15,593 nt of DNA from Chloroflexota bacterium (lineage in GTDB: Bacteria > Chloroflexota > Dehalococcoidia > SZUA-161). Made by a program: the position numbers and the translations under genes. This document shows, piece after piece, positions 6,853 to 13,036 of the stretch. Below the pieces are notes generated by a model. That model was not told the DNA's origin. It searched no databases and saw nothing but the letters and a program-made list of their open reading frames with translations. Every line of letters starts with the position of its first letter. Position 1 is the first letter of the stretch. The stretch covers positions 1-15,593 of the forward strand of contig VGNW01000028.1 in the NCBI GenBank assembly GCA_016865955.1. Direction: 5' to 3'.

Positions 6853-7014
6853 CTATTTGGCAGCGACATGTCCCTTTGCCGCCTTCTCTGTGGCCTTCTT
6901 CTCACCGCGGATGGCTGCCAGAGTGCCGCCGATGGTGAGGTATCCCACATAGGCTACCGGGAAGAGGATTACGGGTATCGCGATGACCAGCGCTACGATG
7001 ATTGTCCACTCCAT
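6853..7014 (-). CDS. Small single-span membrane protein, 53 residues
   Basis: An ORF below the usual length cutoff. Its ATG (7014-7012) is preceded by a near-perfect AAGGAGGT ribosome site 8 bases upstream, the best in the window, and it ends in TAG at 6853. The protein starts MEWTIIVALVIAIPVILFP and continues VAYVGYLTIGGTLAAI: one long hydrophobic segment (about residues 3-38, with a proline break). A basic tail with many Lys and Ala follows (RGEKKATEKAAKG). This gives a probable tail-in-cytoplasm single-pass protein. I do not recognise the family. It lies 48 bases upstream of the two-CW gene on the same strand and is probably cotranscribed with it. Confidence 0.7.
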   Translation of the reverse strand: MEWTIIVALVIAIPVILFPVAYVGYLTIGGTLAAIRGEKKATEKAAKGHVAAK

Positions 7015-7064
7015 TTTCGTTTACCTCCTTTATTTTACTGACCTTGGAGACTTTCTCCCCTCGG

Positions 7065-7093
7065 CCACTATCAGCTTACCACCATGATGTCAA
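7065..7093 (-). promoter_or_regulatory. Possible promoter of the small membrane protein gene
   Basis: A perfect TTGACA (7093-7088 on the minus strand) lies 17 bases from a poor -10, TAGTGG (7070-7065). The leader would then carry a small GGAGA/TCTCC hairpin (7046-7058). Only the -35 element is convincing. Confidence 0.3.
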
Positions 7094-7223
7094 CCCTGAC
7101 TTCCGCCGCAATGCCTGTTTTTGCCTGCCGAAAGCTCGCACAGAGAAATGGGGCGGCAAAGTATTTTTACCTATGCAGGCCGCCCAGCTATGAGCGGAAA
7201 TACCTATACCCCGATGGCCTGCC

Positions 7224-7252
7224 TTGACGTGATTTGTGATAGGCGCTAGACT
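7224..7252 (+). promoter_or_regulatory. Sigma-70 promoter of the alpha/beta hydrolase gene
   Basis: TTGACG (7224-7229), a 17-base spacer and TAGACT (7247-7252). Initiation near 7259 gives a leader of about 46 bases, most of which is the CTGANNN repeat. It is divergent from the small membrane protein gene; nothing else gene-like is seen in 7015-7304. Confidence 0.6.
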
Positions 7253-7285
7253 GACCCCTGATGACTGAAAGCTGACGGCTGAATG
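7251..7285 (+). repeat. Five tandem 7-nt CTGANNN units
   Basis: CTGA occurs at 7251, 7258, 7265, 7272 and 7279, an exact 7-base period, with units CTGACCC, CTGATGA, CTGAAAG, CTGACGG and CTGAATG. The array begins in the last two bases of the -10 element and fills the early transcribed leader of the hydrolase gene, ending about 12 bases before its ribosome site. Confidence 0.7.
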
Positions 7286-7304
7286 CTTTTTATAGGGGGT
7301 TGAG

Positions 7305-8114
7305 ATGCCCAGAGCAAATGTAAACGGAACCACTATCTACTATGAGGTAAACGGTCAGGGCGAGCCCCTGGTTATGATAATGGGCTTCGGCGGCGGGCTA
7401 AAGGGCTGGTATTTCCAGACGCGCGCCTTCAAGAGGCATTACAGAGTGATAACCTTCGATAACAGGGGCATCGGGAAAAGCGCTAGGGCAACAGAACCTT
7501 ATACCGTCAGCACAATGGCGGCTGATACGCTGGGGCTGATGGACCACCTCGGCGTTGTCGGGGCTCATGTGCTGGGCATGTCTCTGGGCAGCCTGGTGGC
7601 GCAGGAGATCGCCATCGAGCACCCTGAGCGGGTGATGAAGCTCATTCTGGCTTGTGCCTCCATCGGTGAGGCGCAGGAAAACGATATGCATGAGCGCATG
7701 GTCAAAGCCTTCAAGGTCAAAGAGGGCCCTGAGGGGGTCGACCTGCGGAGTGTGAACTTTGAAGAGGCGATGGACACTGTCATCGCCCTTTCTTTCAATA
7801 AAAAACGCTATAGGATGCTGGTTTCTCCTGTATCCAAGGTATATATGAAGCTGGTGGGTGTGAACGGCCATTTTCGTCAGATAGAGGCTGTTCAGGGCTA
7901 TGAAACACTCGCTCGGCTGCACCGGATTACAGCGCCCACGCTGGTGATAACCGGTTCCGCAGACAATCTCCTGCCTCCCAAATATTCCGAGCAAATAGCG
8001 AGCCTCATACCAGGGGCAAAGCTGGTCAAGGTAGAAGGCGGCTCCCACGCCCTTAACATAGAAATGCGCCACCGCTTCAACAAAGAAGTGCTGGATTTTC
8101 TGGGTGGGAGGTGA
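7305..8114 (+). CDS. Alpha/beta hydrolase
   Basis: A 269-residue cytosolic hydrolase of the alpha/beta fold. The oxyanion region MGFGGG is at 26-31 and FDNRGIGKS at 51-59 is the usual loop after strand 4. The nucleophile elbow GMSLG (91-95) carries Ser93. Asp220 (GSADNLLPP) and His248 (GGSHALN) complete the catalytic triad. Length and order match the 3-oxoadipate enol-lactonase-like group, but the substrate cannot be read from sequence. The ATG follows a GGGGGTTGAG ribosome site. It appears to be a single-gene unit with its own promoter; the sequence downstream holds a palindromic repeat rather than a T-rich terminator. Confidence 0.9.
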   Translation: MPRANVNGTTIYYEVNGQGEPLVMIMGFGGGLKGWYFQTRAFKRHYRVITFDNRGIGKSARATEPYTVSTMAADTLGLMDHLGVVGAHVLGMSLGSLVAQEIAIEHPERVMKLILACASIGEAQENDMHERMVKAFKVKEGPEGVDLRSVNFEEAMDTVIALSFNKKRYRMLVSPVSKVYMKLVGVNGHFRQIEAVQGYETLARLHRITAPTLVITGSADNLLPPKYSEQIASLIPGAKLVKVEGGSHALNIEMRHRFNKEVLDFLGGR

Positions 8115-8135
8115 AAAGAAGCCTGCCCCCTCATA

Positions 8136-8164
8136 CCGTTCGCCCTGAGCTTGTCGAAGGGCGG
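8136..8164 (+). repeat. REP-like palindromic element (FDKLRANG type)
   Basis: CGCCCT (8141-8146) and AGGGCG (8158-8163) form a 6-bp stem around GAGCTTGTCGA. The core TTCGCCCTGAGCTTGTCG is, from memory, a dispersed intergenic repeat seen in many bacterial genomes. It is recognisable because spurious translation gives FDKLRANG-like peptides, as it does here on the minus strand. No T-tract follows. Confidence 0.65.
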
Positions 8165-8178
8165 CCGTCCTGTATTTA

Positions 8179-8207
8179 TTGAACAACCTTGCAATAGATG
8201 TTAGAAT
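8179..8207 (+). promoter_or_regulatory. Promoter of the MNT nucleotidyltransferase gene
   Basis: TTGAAC (8179-8184), a 17-base spacer and TAGAAT (8202-8207). The leader to the ATG at 8272 would be about 58 bases. The -10 lies in the GATGNTAGAATG sequence that recurs at 8589 and 9267. Confidence 0.55.
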
Positions 8208-8271
8208 GCTCGTGAAGGAAGGGCAAAAAGAAGAGATTTACAGCGGTAAATAAAGCAGTTGAGTTCAAACA

Positions 8272-8616
8272 ATGAACAAAGCACGCATTGATTTACCCGG
8301 GGACAAGTTGGCTGAGTTCTGCAAGCGGAACCATATTCGCAGACTGGCGCTCTTCGGCTCAGTTCAACGTGGCGATTATAGACCCGACAGCGATATTGAC
8401 TTCCTTGTGGAATTCGACCGGAAACATGTGCCGGGGCTGATTAAGCTGGCAGGTATGGAGAACGAGCTTTCGGAAATCCTGGGACGCAAGGTTGATTTAA
8501 GGACACCGCAAGATTTAAGCCGTTATTTCCGGCAAGAGGTCTGCGACTCGGCTGAGGTGCAGTATGTAGAAAGATGGCTCCGTGATATGATGATAGAATG
8601 CTCGCGAGTAAGTTGA
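8272..8616 (+). CDS. MNT-type minimal nucleotidyltransferase, lacking its HEPN partner
   Basis: A 114-residue protein with the polymerase-beta nucleotidyltransferase signature: LFGSVQRGDYRPDSDIDFLV. Gly29-Ser30, Asp41 and Asp43 belong to the active site, and Asp75 in KVDLRTP is the third acidic residue. Such proteins normally act as antitoxins that AMPylate a HEPN RNase encoded just downstream. No HEPN gene is seen here: after 87 bases comes a different toxin-antitoxin pair. Family members usually end near EVQYV (95-99); this one continues 15 residues into sequence that duplicates the upstream promoter region. There is no clear Shine-Dalgarno. It may be an orphan left after partner loss. Confidence 0.85.
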   Translation: MNKARIDLPGDKLAEFCKRNHIRRLALFGSVQRGDYRPDSDIDFLVEFDRKHVPGLIKLAGMENELSEILGRKVDLRTPQDLSRYFRQEVCDSAEVQYVERWLRDMMIECSRVS

Positions 8617-8641
8617 TTCCAGTACTAAAGCGCGTATACGA

Positions 8642-8670
8642 TTAGAAAAAAGCCATTATGGTATTATAAT
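8642..8670 (+). promoter_or_regulatory. Promoter of the toxin-antitoxin pair with possible operator
   Basis: TATAAT (8665-8670) is a perfect -10, with TTAGAA (8642-8647) 17 bases upstream as a weak -35. The palindrome CCATTATGG (8653-8661) lies in the spacer, where an autoregulating antitoxin complex often binds; that role is inference. The ribosome site GGAGGGG lies 5 bases before the ATG at 8704. Confidence 0.55.
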
Positions 8671-8703
8671 TTTATTGCTAGTTTGTAGAGTGGAGGGGTA
8701 GAA

Positions 8704-8919
8704 ATGACCACCAAGGAAAACCTGGCTCTAGCTGTCTCAGAGTTAATAAAGAGAATGTCTCCCGATGAAAGAATGGAGCTAACGCGCTATATTAGCTGGC
8801 GAGAGCTTGAGGAATGGAAAGCAACCCAGGAAGCCCTCTCTGATCATGAGTTGATGGTAAACCTTAAAAAGGGGCTTCGAGATGAGAGAAAGGGTAATAT
8901 TAAAGGGGTAGAGATTTGA
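8704..8919 (+). CDS. Antitoxin of a RelE/ParE-type pair
   Basis: A 71-residue, highly charged and helical protein immediately upstream of a RelE-like toxin. The N-terminal half (LALAVSELIKRMSPDERMEL) resembles the helical region of small antitoxins that pair with this toxin family. The C-terminal part (about 45-71, charged and Lys/Arg-rich) would be the flexible toxin-neutralising tail. No clear ribbon-helix-helix or HTH signature is visible, so DNA binding is uncertain. It has its own promoter and a good GGAGGGG ribosome site. Its TGA overlaps the TTG start of the toxin (TTGA). The identification rests mostly on context. Confidence 0.75.
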   Translation: MTTKENLALAVSELIKRMSPDERMELTRYISWRELEEWKATQEALSDHELMVNLKKGLRDERKGNIKGVEI

Positions 8920-9182
8920 GTCAGTGGAGGATTGTCTGGACTGGGAGTGCTGAGAACTACTATAGGAGAATGGAGAAGGCACAACAGCTTAAGTTCCAGA
9001 AAGCAGTGCGTGAATTAGAGACCGACCCATTAGCATCCAAGAACGTCAAGCGGTTACATGGTGAATTGAGAGGTCTTCACCGCTATCGGGTTGGCAGATT
9101 CAGAATGGTCTTCAGGGTTGTGGAAGAATCCAGAGAGGTGAGGATACTGGCAATCTCCAGCCGTGGAGATATATACAAGTAG
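8916..9182 (+). CDS. RelE/ParE-family toxin
   Basis: An 88-residue basic protein with the RelE fold pattern: a first strand WRIVWTGSAENYY, two helices (about 15-37), and then the conserved core DPLASKNVKRLHGELRGLHR at 37-56. The last strands are YRVGRFRMVFRVVE and EVRILAISSRGDIYK. Such toxins cleave ribosome-bound mRNA or, in the ParE branch, inhibit gyrase; the branch cannot be decided here. The conserved basic residues (Arg57, Arg61, Arg63, Arg67) fit the RelE side. The start is TTG, overlapping the antitoxin stop as TTGA, with GGGGTAGAG as ribosome site. A strong terminator follows after 25 bases. Confidence 0.88.
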   Translation: MSQWRIVWTGSAENYYRRMEKAQQLKFQKAVRELETDPLASKNVKRLHGELRGLHRYRVGRFRMVFRVVEESREVRILAISSRGDIYK

Positions 9183-9207
9183 CTATTGAATAGATGACAG
9201 TTGGTGA

Positions 9208-9250
9208 GGGGGCTTTGCGGCTCTGCCGCAAAGCCCCCTAATTTTTCTTT
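9208..9250 (+). terminator. Strong intrinsic terminator of the toxin-antitoxin operon
   Basis: GGGGGCTTTGCGGC (9208-9221), loop TCT, GCCGCAAAGCCCCC (9225-9238): a perfect 14-bp stem, followed by the T-rich tract TAATTTTTCTTT (9239-9250). The last bases of the tract overlap the -35 element of the next promoter. Confidence 0.92.
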
Positions 9251-9277
9251 GACAGGTATCGCGTGTGATGCTAGAAT
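9249..9277 (+). promoter_or_regulatory. Near-consensus promoter of the OLD-family gene
   Basis: A perfect TTGACA (9249-9254), 17 bases, then TAGAAT (9272-9277), preceded by TG at 9269-9270 as an extended -10. It is the best promoter in the window. Initiation near 9284 leaves about 16 bases before the ATG at 9300, with GGGG (9288-9291) as ribosome site. Confidence 0.8.
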
Positions 9278-9299
9278 GGGCACGATTGGGGTCAACAAT

Positions 9300-11270
9300 A
9301 TGTATTTGACACGTTTATACATAAAGAATTTTCGCTCCATTAAAGAACTGGATTTGCGTTTCTCAAAGGGTAAGAATGTAGTTATTGGTCGTAATAATGT
9401 TGGTAAGAGTAATATTATTCGAGCACTTGATATTGTACTCGGAGAAGGTACCCCAACGTATGCGAAGTCTGAGAACGTCACAGATATTGATTTTTACTCG
9501 TGGAAGGAGTTGCAGGCTGATGGTCAACTCGTTGTTCACTCTGCAGAGGACATTTTCATTTGGTGTGAACTAAAACGTGATGATGGTGAAACGTTAAATT
9601 ATGACGAAATGTATAGTTGTCTTGGATTTTATGTGCATAGTCAAATTATTGACTGGGTGGAGGTGGGAGCCAAAAAGAGACCAATCAAAGGCCCTATTCG
9701 GATTTCAAAAGATTTGCTACCACAGGACTATAGGGAAGTATTTCAGATAACAGAAGACGACAGTCAAGATAAAGAATACGTGAATCCGAAGCTACGTAAT
9801 CAAGGCGCTCTTGAGACCCAATTTGAAGGGAAATACTCTTACGCATTTGCATTTCGTGCTTTAAAAATGGAAGGAAAAATTGCCAAGGATATACGGTTTC
9901 TTTATCGTGAAGATGATTCATCAGATTGGGTATTGAGCTTTAGAGCACCAATAAGAAATGAGTTGCTCCAGAGTGCTATTATTCCTTCATTTCGCGATCC
10001 ACAGAATCAATTACGTCTCTCGAGTTGGACATGGTACGGGAAGCTCATGAAGCATCTTACAAGCAAGCATCAGGAATCAGGAGAGTTAAAGAGCGCTTTT
10101 ATCGAAGTAGAAAAGGTTGCAGACCAAATATTTTCAAATGTGACCTCAGAAGTAATGCAATCTGCTTTAGATGTGGCTTTTCCAGGCACGACGCTTCATA
10201 TTCAATTCAACCCAGAAGCGACAAAAACGGATTTGTATAAAAGTTGTCTGATCTATCTCGATGATGGTTTCAAATCACAACTTACGGAGAAAGGGTCGGG
10301 AATTCAGAGCGCTACGATTATTGGTTTATTCAACTATTACACGCGACATGTAAATACTGTCACCTCTGCACTGCTGTGTATCGAGGAACCGGAGGTCTAT
10401 CTACATCCACATGCATGTAGAGTGATTAGCGACCGTTTGGATGATTTTCTAGAAAATGATCGAAATCAAGTCATAATTACTACGCATAGCGCTGAATTCA
10501 TTAGAACAACAGCGGAAGATACCCAAATAATTCTAGTTAGAAAGAATAAACAGGATACAGAAGCTATTCCTATTGCAATAAAGTATTTTAAGCATCTTCT
10601 AATTGACAACAATAAAACTGAGCTGTTCTTTGCCGATAAAGTGGTTGTCTGTGAGGGATATGATGATTATGTGTTGAGAGCAATAGCCAACGAGTTGTTT
10701 CCCAAGAAGCTTGATGAACAAAATGTGTCGGTCGTATCAGTTTGTGGGAAAGATAATCTAAAATCGCTTGTAGGTCTTGTTCTGACGCTCGGCATAAAGT
10801 GTTTCCTTTTTTCTGATTTTGACTATTTAATCCGAGACAAAGGGACGGAGCGGGAGAAGTATGGTGCTAAAGCTCATGAATCGATTCAAAGCCTTGGTGA
10901 GTCGTTTTTTGCTCAAGGATGCTTATTTGGAGAAAATGGTCAAGAAGTCTTCCGCAGACTAGTGAAATTAAGAAGCGACTTGAAAAACAAAGAAGAAGAG
11001 GCGTTCTATACTGCAAAGACGGCACTGGAATTCAAGAGTGTCAATGTTTCACCAAAACTCGAATATCTGCGAAAAAACGGGGTGTGTATTTTGAATGGAG
11101 CGATTGAGCATCTATCGAAGGTTCCCTCGTTCCTTACTCCTGAAGACAACAAATTGAGCTTGGATAAGATATATGACATGAAGGCTCGTATTGCTTCTGG
11201 TGAGAAAATAAGTGACTTAATAGACACATCTGAGATAAGTGAGTTTCTGAGCGTGGTATTTGAACGTTAA
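9300..11270 (+). CDS. OLD-family ATPase with C-terminal TOPRIM nuclease domain
   Basis: A 656-residue protein with an ABC/SMC-type ATPase and a TOPRIM domain. Residues 2-20 (YLTRLYIKNFRSIKELDLR) open the ATPase; Walker A is GRNNVGKSN (30-38). The signature-like EKGSGIQSA is at 330-338, Walker B LLCIEEPEVYLHP at 358-370 and the H-loop TTHSAEF at 394-400. In the TOPRIM domain CEGYDDY (451-457) gives the catalytic Glu452 and SDFDYL (505-510) the DxD. Residues about 60-240 form a long insertion. OLD proteins are phage-exclusion nucleases; with no adjacent helicase gene this fits the solo class 1 type. The frame extends back to 9201, but that region is the terminator and promoter, so ATG 9300 is the start. 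The gene is AT-richer than its neighbours, suggesting transfer. Confidence 0.88.
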   Translation: MYLTRLYIKNFRSIKELDLRFSKGKNVVIGRNNVGKSNIIRALDIVLGEGTPTYAKSENVTDIDFYSWKELQADGQLVVHSAEDIFIWCELKRDDGETLNYDEMYSCLGFYVHSQIIDWVEVGAKKRPIKGPIRISKDLLPQDYREVFQITEDDSQDKEYVNPKLRNQGALETQFEGKYSYAFAFRALKMEGKIAKDIRFLYREDDSSDWVLSFRAPIRNELLQSAIIPSFRDPQNQLRLSSWTWYGKLMKHLTSKHQESGELKSAFIEVEKVADQIFSNVTSEVMQSALDVAFPGTTLHIQFNPEATKTDLYKSCLIYLDDGFKSQLTEKGSGIQSATIIGLFNYYTRHVNTVTSALLCIEEPEVYLHPHACRVISDRLDDFLENDRNQVIITTHSAEFIRTTAEDTQIILVRKNKQDTEAIPIAIKYFKHLLIDNNKTELFFADKVVVCEGYDDYVLRAIANELFPKKLDEQNVSVVSVCGKDNLKSLVGLVLTLGIKCFLFSDFDYLIRDKGTEREKYGAKAHESIQSLGESFFAQGCLFGENGQEVFRRLVKLRSDLKNKEEEAFYTAKTALEFKSVNVSPKLEYLRKNGVCILNGAIEHLSKVPSFLTPEDNKLSLDKIYDMKARIASGEKISDLIDTSEISEFLSVVFER

Positions 11271-11373
11271 CAAGTTATAACTCTCCGCGGTAACAAACTG
11301 GACATGTGTTCGAGGTGCACTGATTACCTATGTTTCTGCTCGCTGCGGATGTTATCATCCACAGCCTGCCTTA

Positions 11374-11393
11374 GGGCGCATTGCCATGCGCCC
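11374..11393 (+). repeat. Palindromic intergenic element
   Basis: GGGCGCAT (11374-11381), loop TGCC, ATGCGCCC (11386-11393): a perfect 8-bp stem with a 4-base loop. It lies downstream of the OLD gene in the 283-base gap before gatB and has no T-tract. The form resembles dispersed palindromic repeats of environmental bacteria; copies elsewhere cannot be checked here. Confidence 0.55.
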
Positions 11394-11396
11394 CTA

Positions 11397-11442
11397 CTCT
11401 GCGCAATTTGCATTTCTCTCTGCGCTCTCCGCATCCTCTGCG
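11397..11442 (+). repeat. CTCTGCG short repeat cluster
   Basis: CTCTGCG occurs at 11397, 11418 and 11436, with a variant CTCTCCGC at 11425. The cluster directly follows the palindrome at 11374. From memory, similar CTCTGCG-rich strings are common dispersed intergenic sequences in several phyla. No coding potential is seen. Confidence 0.45.
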
Positions 11443-11457
11443 GTTTCCCGTGCCCCT

Positions 11458-11474
11458 GCTGAGAGCTTCTCAGC
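11458..11474 (+). promoter_or_regulatory. 17-base perfect palindrome upstream of the gatB promoter
   Basis: GCTGAGA (11458-11464), GCT, TCTCAGC (11468-11474). It ends 16 bases before the -35 of the gatB promoter. It may be an operator or part of the repeat-rich spacer. With no T-tract, a terminator for the OLD gene is unlikely. Confidence 0.35.
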
Positions 11475-11490
11475 GTAATGCGAATCAAAC

Positions 11491-11519
11491 TTGCCTCCGA
11501 ACGCCTGCGCTGATATACT
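11491..11519 (+). promoter_or_regulatory. Promoter of gatB-secG-ubiA-family operon
   Basis: TTGCCT (11491-11496), a 17-base spacer and TATACT (11514-11519) with TG at 11511-11512 as an extended -10. Initiation near 11526 gives a leader of about 28 bases. The TTG at 11491, which could be called a start codon by frame length, is the -35 element. Confidence 0.65.
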
Positions 11520-11553
11520 ATCTGGAAGCGCGCTCGAAATAGGAAACCCGTAT

Positions 11554-13014
11554 ATGGAATATGAGACTGTCATCGGGCTGGAGGTTCATGCTCAGCTCCT
11601 CACTAAGAGCAAGATGTTCTGCCGCTGCAGCGCAGAATATGCCGACGCTACGCCCAACACCCATGTCTGCCCGGTCTGCCTGGGTATGCCCGGAGTGCTG
11701 CCCACTATCAATAAACGCGCCATTGAGTACGCTATAATGACCGCGCTGGCTCTGAACTGCTCTATCCCCGAGAACACCCGATTCGACCGCAAGAACTATC
11801 CCTACCCCGATTTAATGAAAGGGTATCAGATTTCGCAGTACGATAATCCGCTGTCGCAAAAAGGCTGGCTTACCATAGAGGTGGAAGGCGAGAGCAAGGA
11901 AATTGGCATTACCAGGGTGCATCAGGAGGAGGATGTCGCCAAGCTGGTGCACCGCACCGACCCCAGCGGCGAGTCCTACAGCCTGGTGGATGTCAATCGA
12001 GCCGGCGTGCCCCTGATGGAGATTGTCAGCGAGCCTGACATGCGTTCTCCCGAGGAGGCTCGCGAGTACCTGATGAAGCTGCGCAGCATACTTCAGTACC
12101 TCGGCGTGTCCACTGGCAATATGGAGGAGGGCAGCTTTCGCTGCGACGCCAATGTCAGCATCCGTCCTGCGGGCAGCAAAAAGTTCCTGTCCAAGGTCGA
12201 AGTCAAGAATATGAACAGCTTCAAGGCTGTTTATCGCGCCCTTGCCTACGAGGTGGAGCGGCAGCGCAAGGTGCTCGAAGAGGGCGGGCGTCTGGTTCAG
12301 GAGACCAGAGGGTGGGTGGAGGAGAAGGGTGCCACCGTATCTCAGCGGAGCAAAGAGCAAGCCCACGACTACCGCTATTTCCCCGAACCTGATTTACCGC
12401 CGCTGTCCGTCAGTCGCGAGTGGGTTGAGCAGATAAAAGCTCGCTTGCTCGAGCTGCCCGATGCGCGGCGCGACAGGTTTATGTCCCAACTCGGTTTGTC
12501 CCGATACGATGCCAGCCTTCTCACGGTATCGAAGGCAATGGCGGACTTTTTCGAGTCCTGCCTCGGGCTTATGCCGCAGGGCGCGGACGTGGAGAAGAGG
12601 GCGAAAACGGTGGCGAACTGGCTGCTGGGCGAGTTCAACAGGCTGCTCAATGCCACCGATACGGAAATTGAGAAATCAAGGCTGATGCCGCAGCATCTGG
12701 TGGAGATGCTCGACCTCATTGATAAAGGCACTCTGAGCACCAGCATGGCGAAAACGGTTTTCGAGGAGATGTTCCGCAGCGGTAAGAAGGCTCAGGAGAT
12801 TGTGCAGGAAAAGGGATTGGCTCAGATAAGCAGTTCCTCGGAGCTGGATGGTATAATAGAGCAGGTGATAGCGGCTAATCCGCAGGCGGTGGCGGACTTC
12901 AGGCAGGGCAAGGAACAGGCGTTCAAGTTCTTGGTCGGTCAGGCGATGAAGGCGACCAAGGGGCAGGCGAACCCTCGAATAGTAAACGATTTATTAAGGA
13001 GGAAGCTGGCATAG
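11554..13014 (+). CDS. gatB: Aspartyl/glutamyl-tRNA(Asn/Gln) amidotransferase subunit B
   Basis: A 486-residue, full-length GatB. In the GatCAB complex it binds misacylated Glu-tRNA(Gln) or Asp-tRNA(Asn) and activates it for amidation. The N-terminal YETVIGLEVHAQLLTKSKMF is the family signature. Zinc ligands Cys23, Cys25, Cys39 and Cys42 lie in MFCRCS and HVCPVCLGMPG. NYPYPDLMKGYQISQYD and the later HDYRYFPEPDLPPL are also diagnostic. The tail from about residue 340 is the YqeY-like tRNA-binding domain, ending in KATKGQANPRIVNDLLRRKL. The frame extends back to 11491, but ATG 11554 gives the conserved N-terminus and has AGGAAA upstream. gatA and gatC are not in the window. Confidence 0.97.
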   Translation: MEYETVIGLEVHAQLLTKSKMFCRCSAEYADATPNTHVCPVCLGMPGVLPTINKRAIEYAIMTALALNCSIPENTRFDRKNYPYPDLMKGYQISQYDNPLSQKGWLTIEVEGESKEIGITRVHQEEDVAKLVHRTDPSGESYSLVDVNRAGVPLMEIVSEPDMRSPEEAREYLMKLRSILQYLGVSTGNMEEGSFRCDANVSIRPAGSKKFLSKVEVKNMNSFKAVYRALAYEVERQRKVLEEGGRLVQETRGWVEEKGATVSQRSKEQAHDYRYFPEPDLPPLSVSREWVEQIKARLLELPDARRDRFMSQLGLSRYDASLLTVSKAMADFFESCLGLMPQGADVEKRAKTVANWLLGEFNRLLNATDTEIEKSRLMPQHLVEMLDLIDKGTLSTSMAKTVFEEMFRSGKKAQEIVQEKGLAQISSSSELDGIIEQVIAANPQAVADFRQGKEQAFKFLVGQAMKATKGQANPRIVNDLLRRKLA

Positions 13015-13036
13015 ATTCAGCCAGTGAAGCAGTAAA

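Noticed and set aside
7152..7184. GGGCGGC/GCCGCCC pairing in the 7015-7304 spacer as a riboswitch or small RNA
   Set aside because: Only a 7-bp stem with a 21-base loop, no promoter or T-tract and no known riboswitch core; likely chance.
7398..8186. Long minus-strand frame opposite the alpha/beta hydrolase
   Set aside because: Antisense shadow of a clear enzyme gene; its N-terminal part is a translation of the palindromic repeat at 8136.
9201..9299. N-terminal extension of the OLD-family frame back to 9201
   Set aside because: These bases are a 14-bp-stem terminator, its T-tract and a near-consensus promoter; the conserved N-terminus begins at ATG 9300.
11491..11553. GatB starting at TTG 11491
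   Set aside because: The TTG is the -35 element of a promoter, and the family N-terminus starts at ATG 11554 with a ribosome site.
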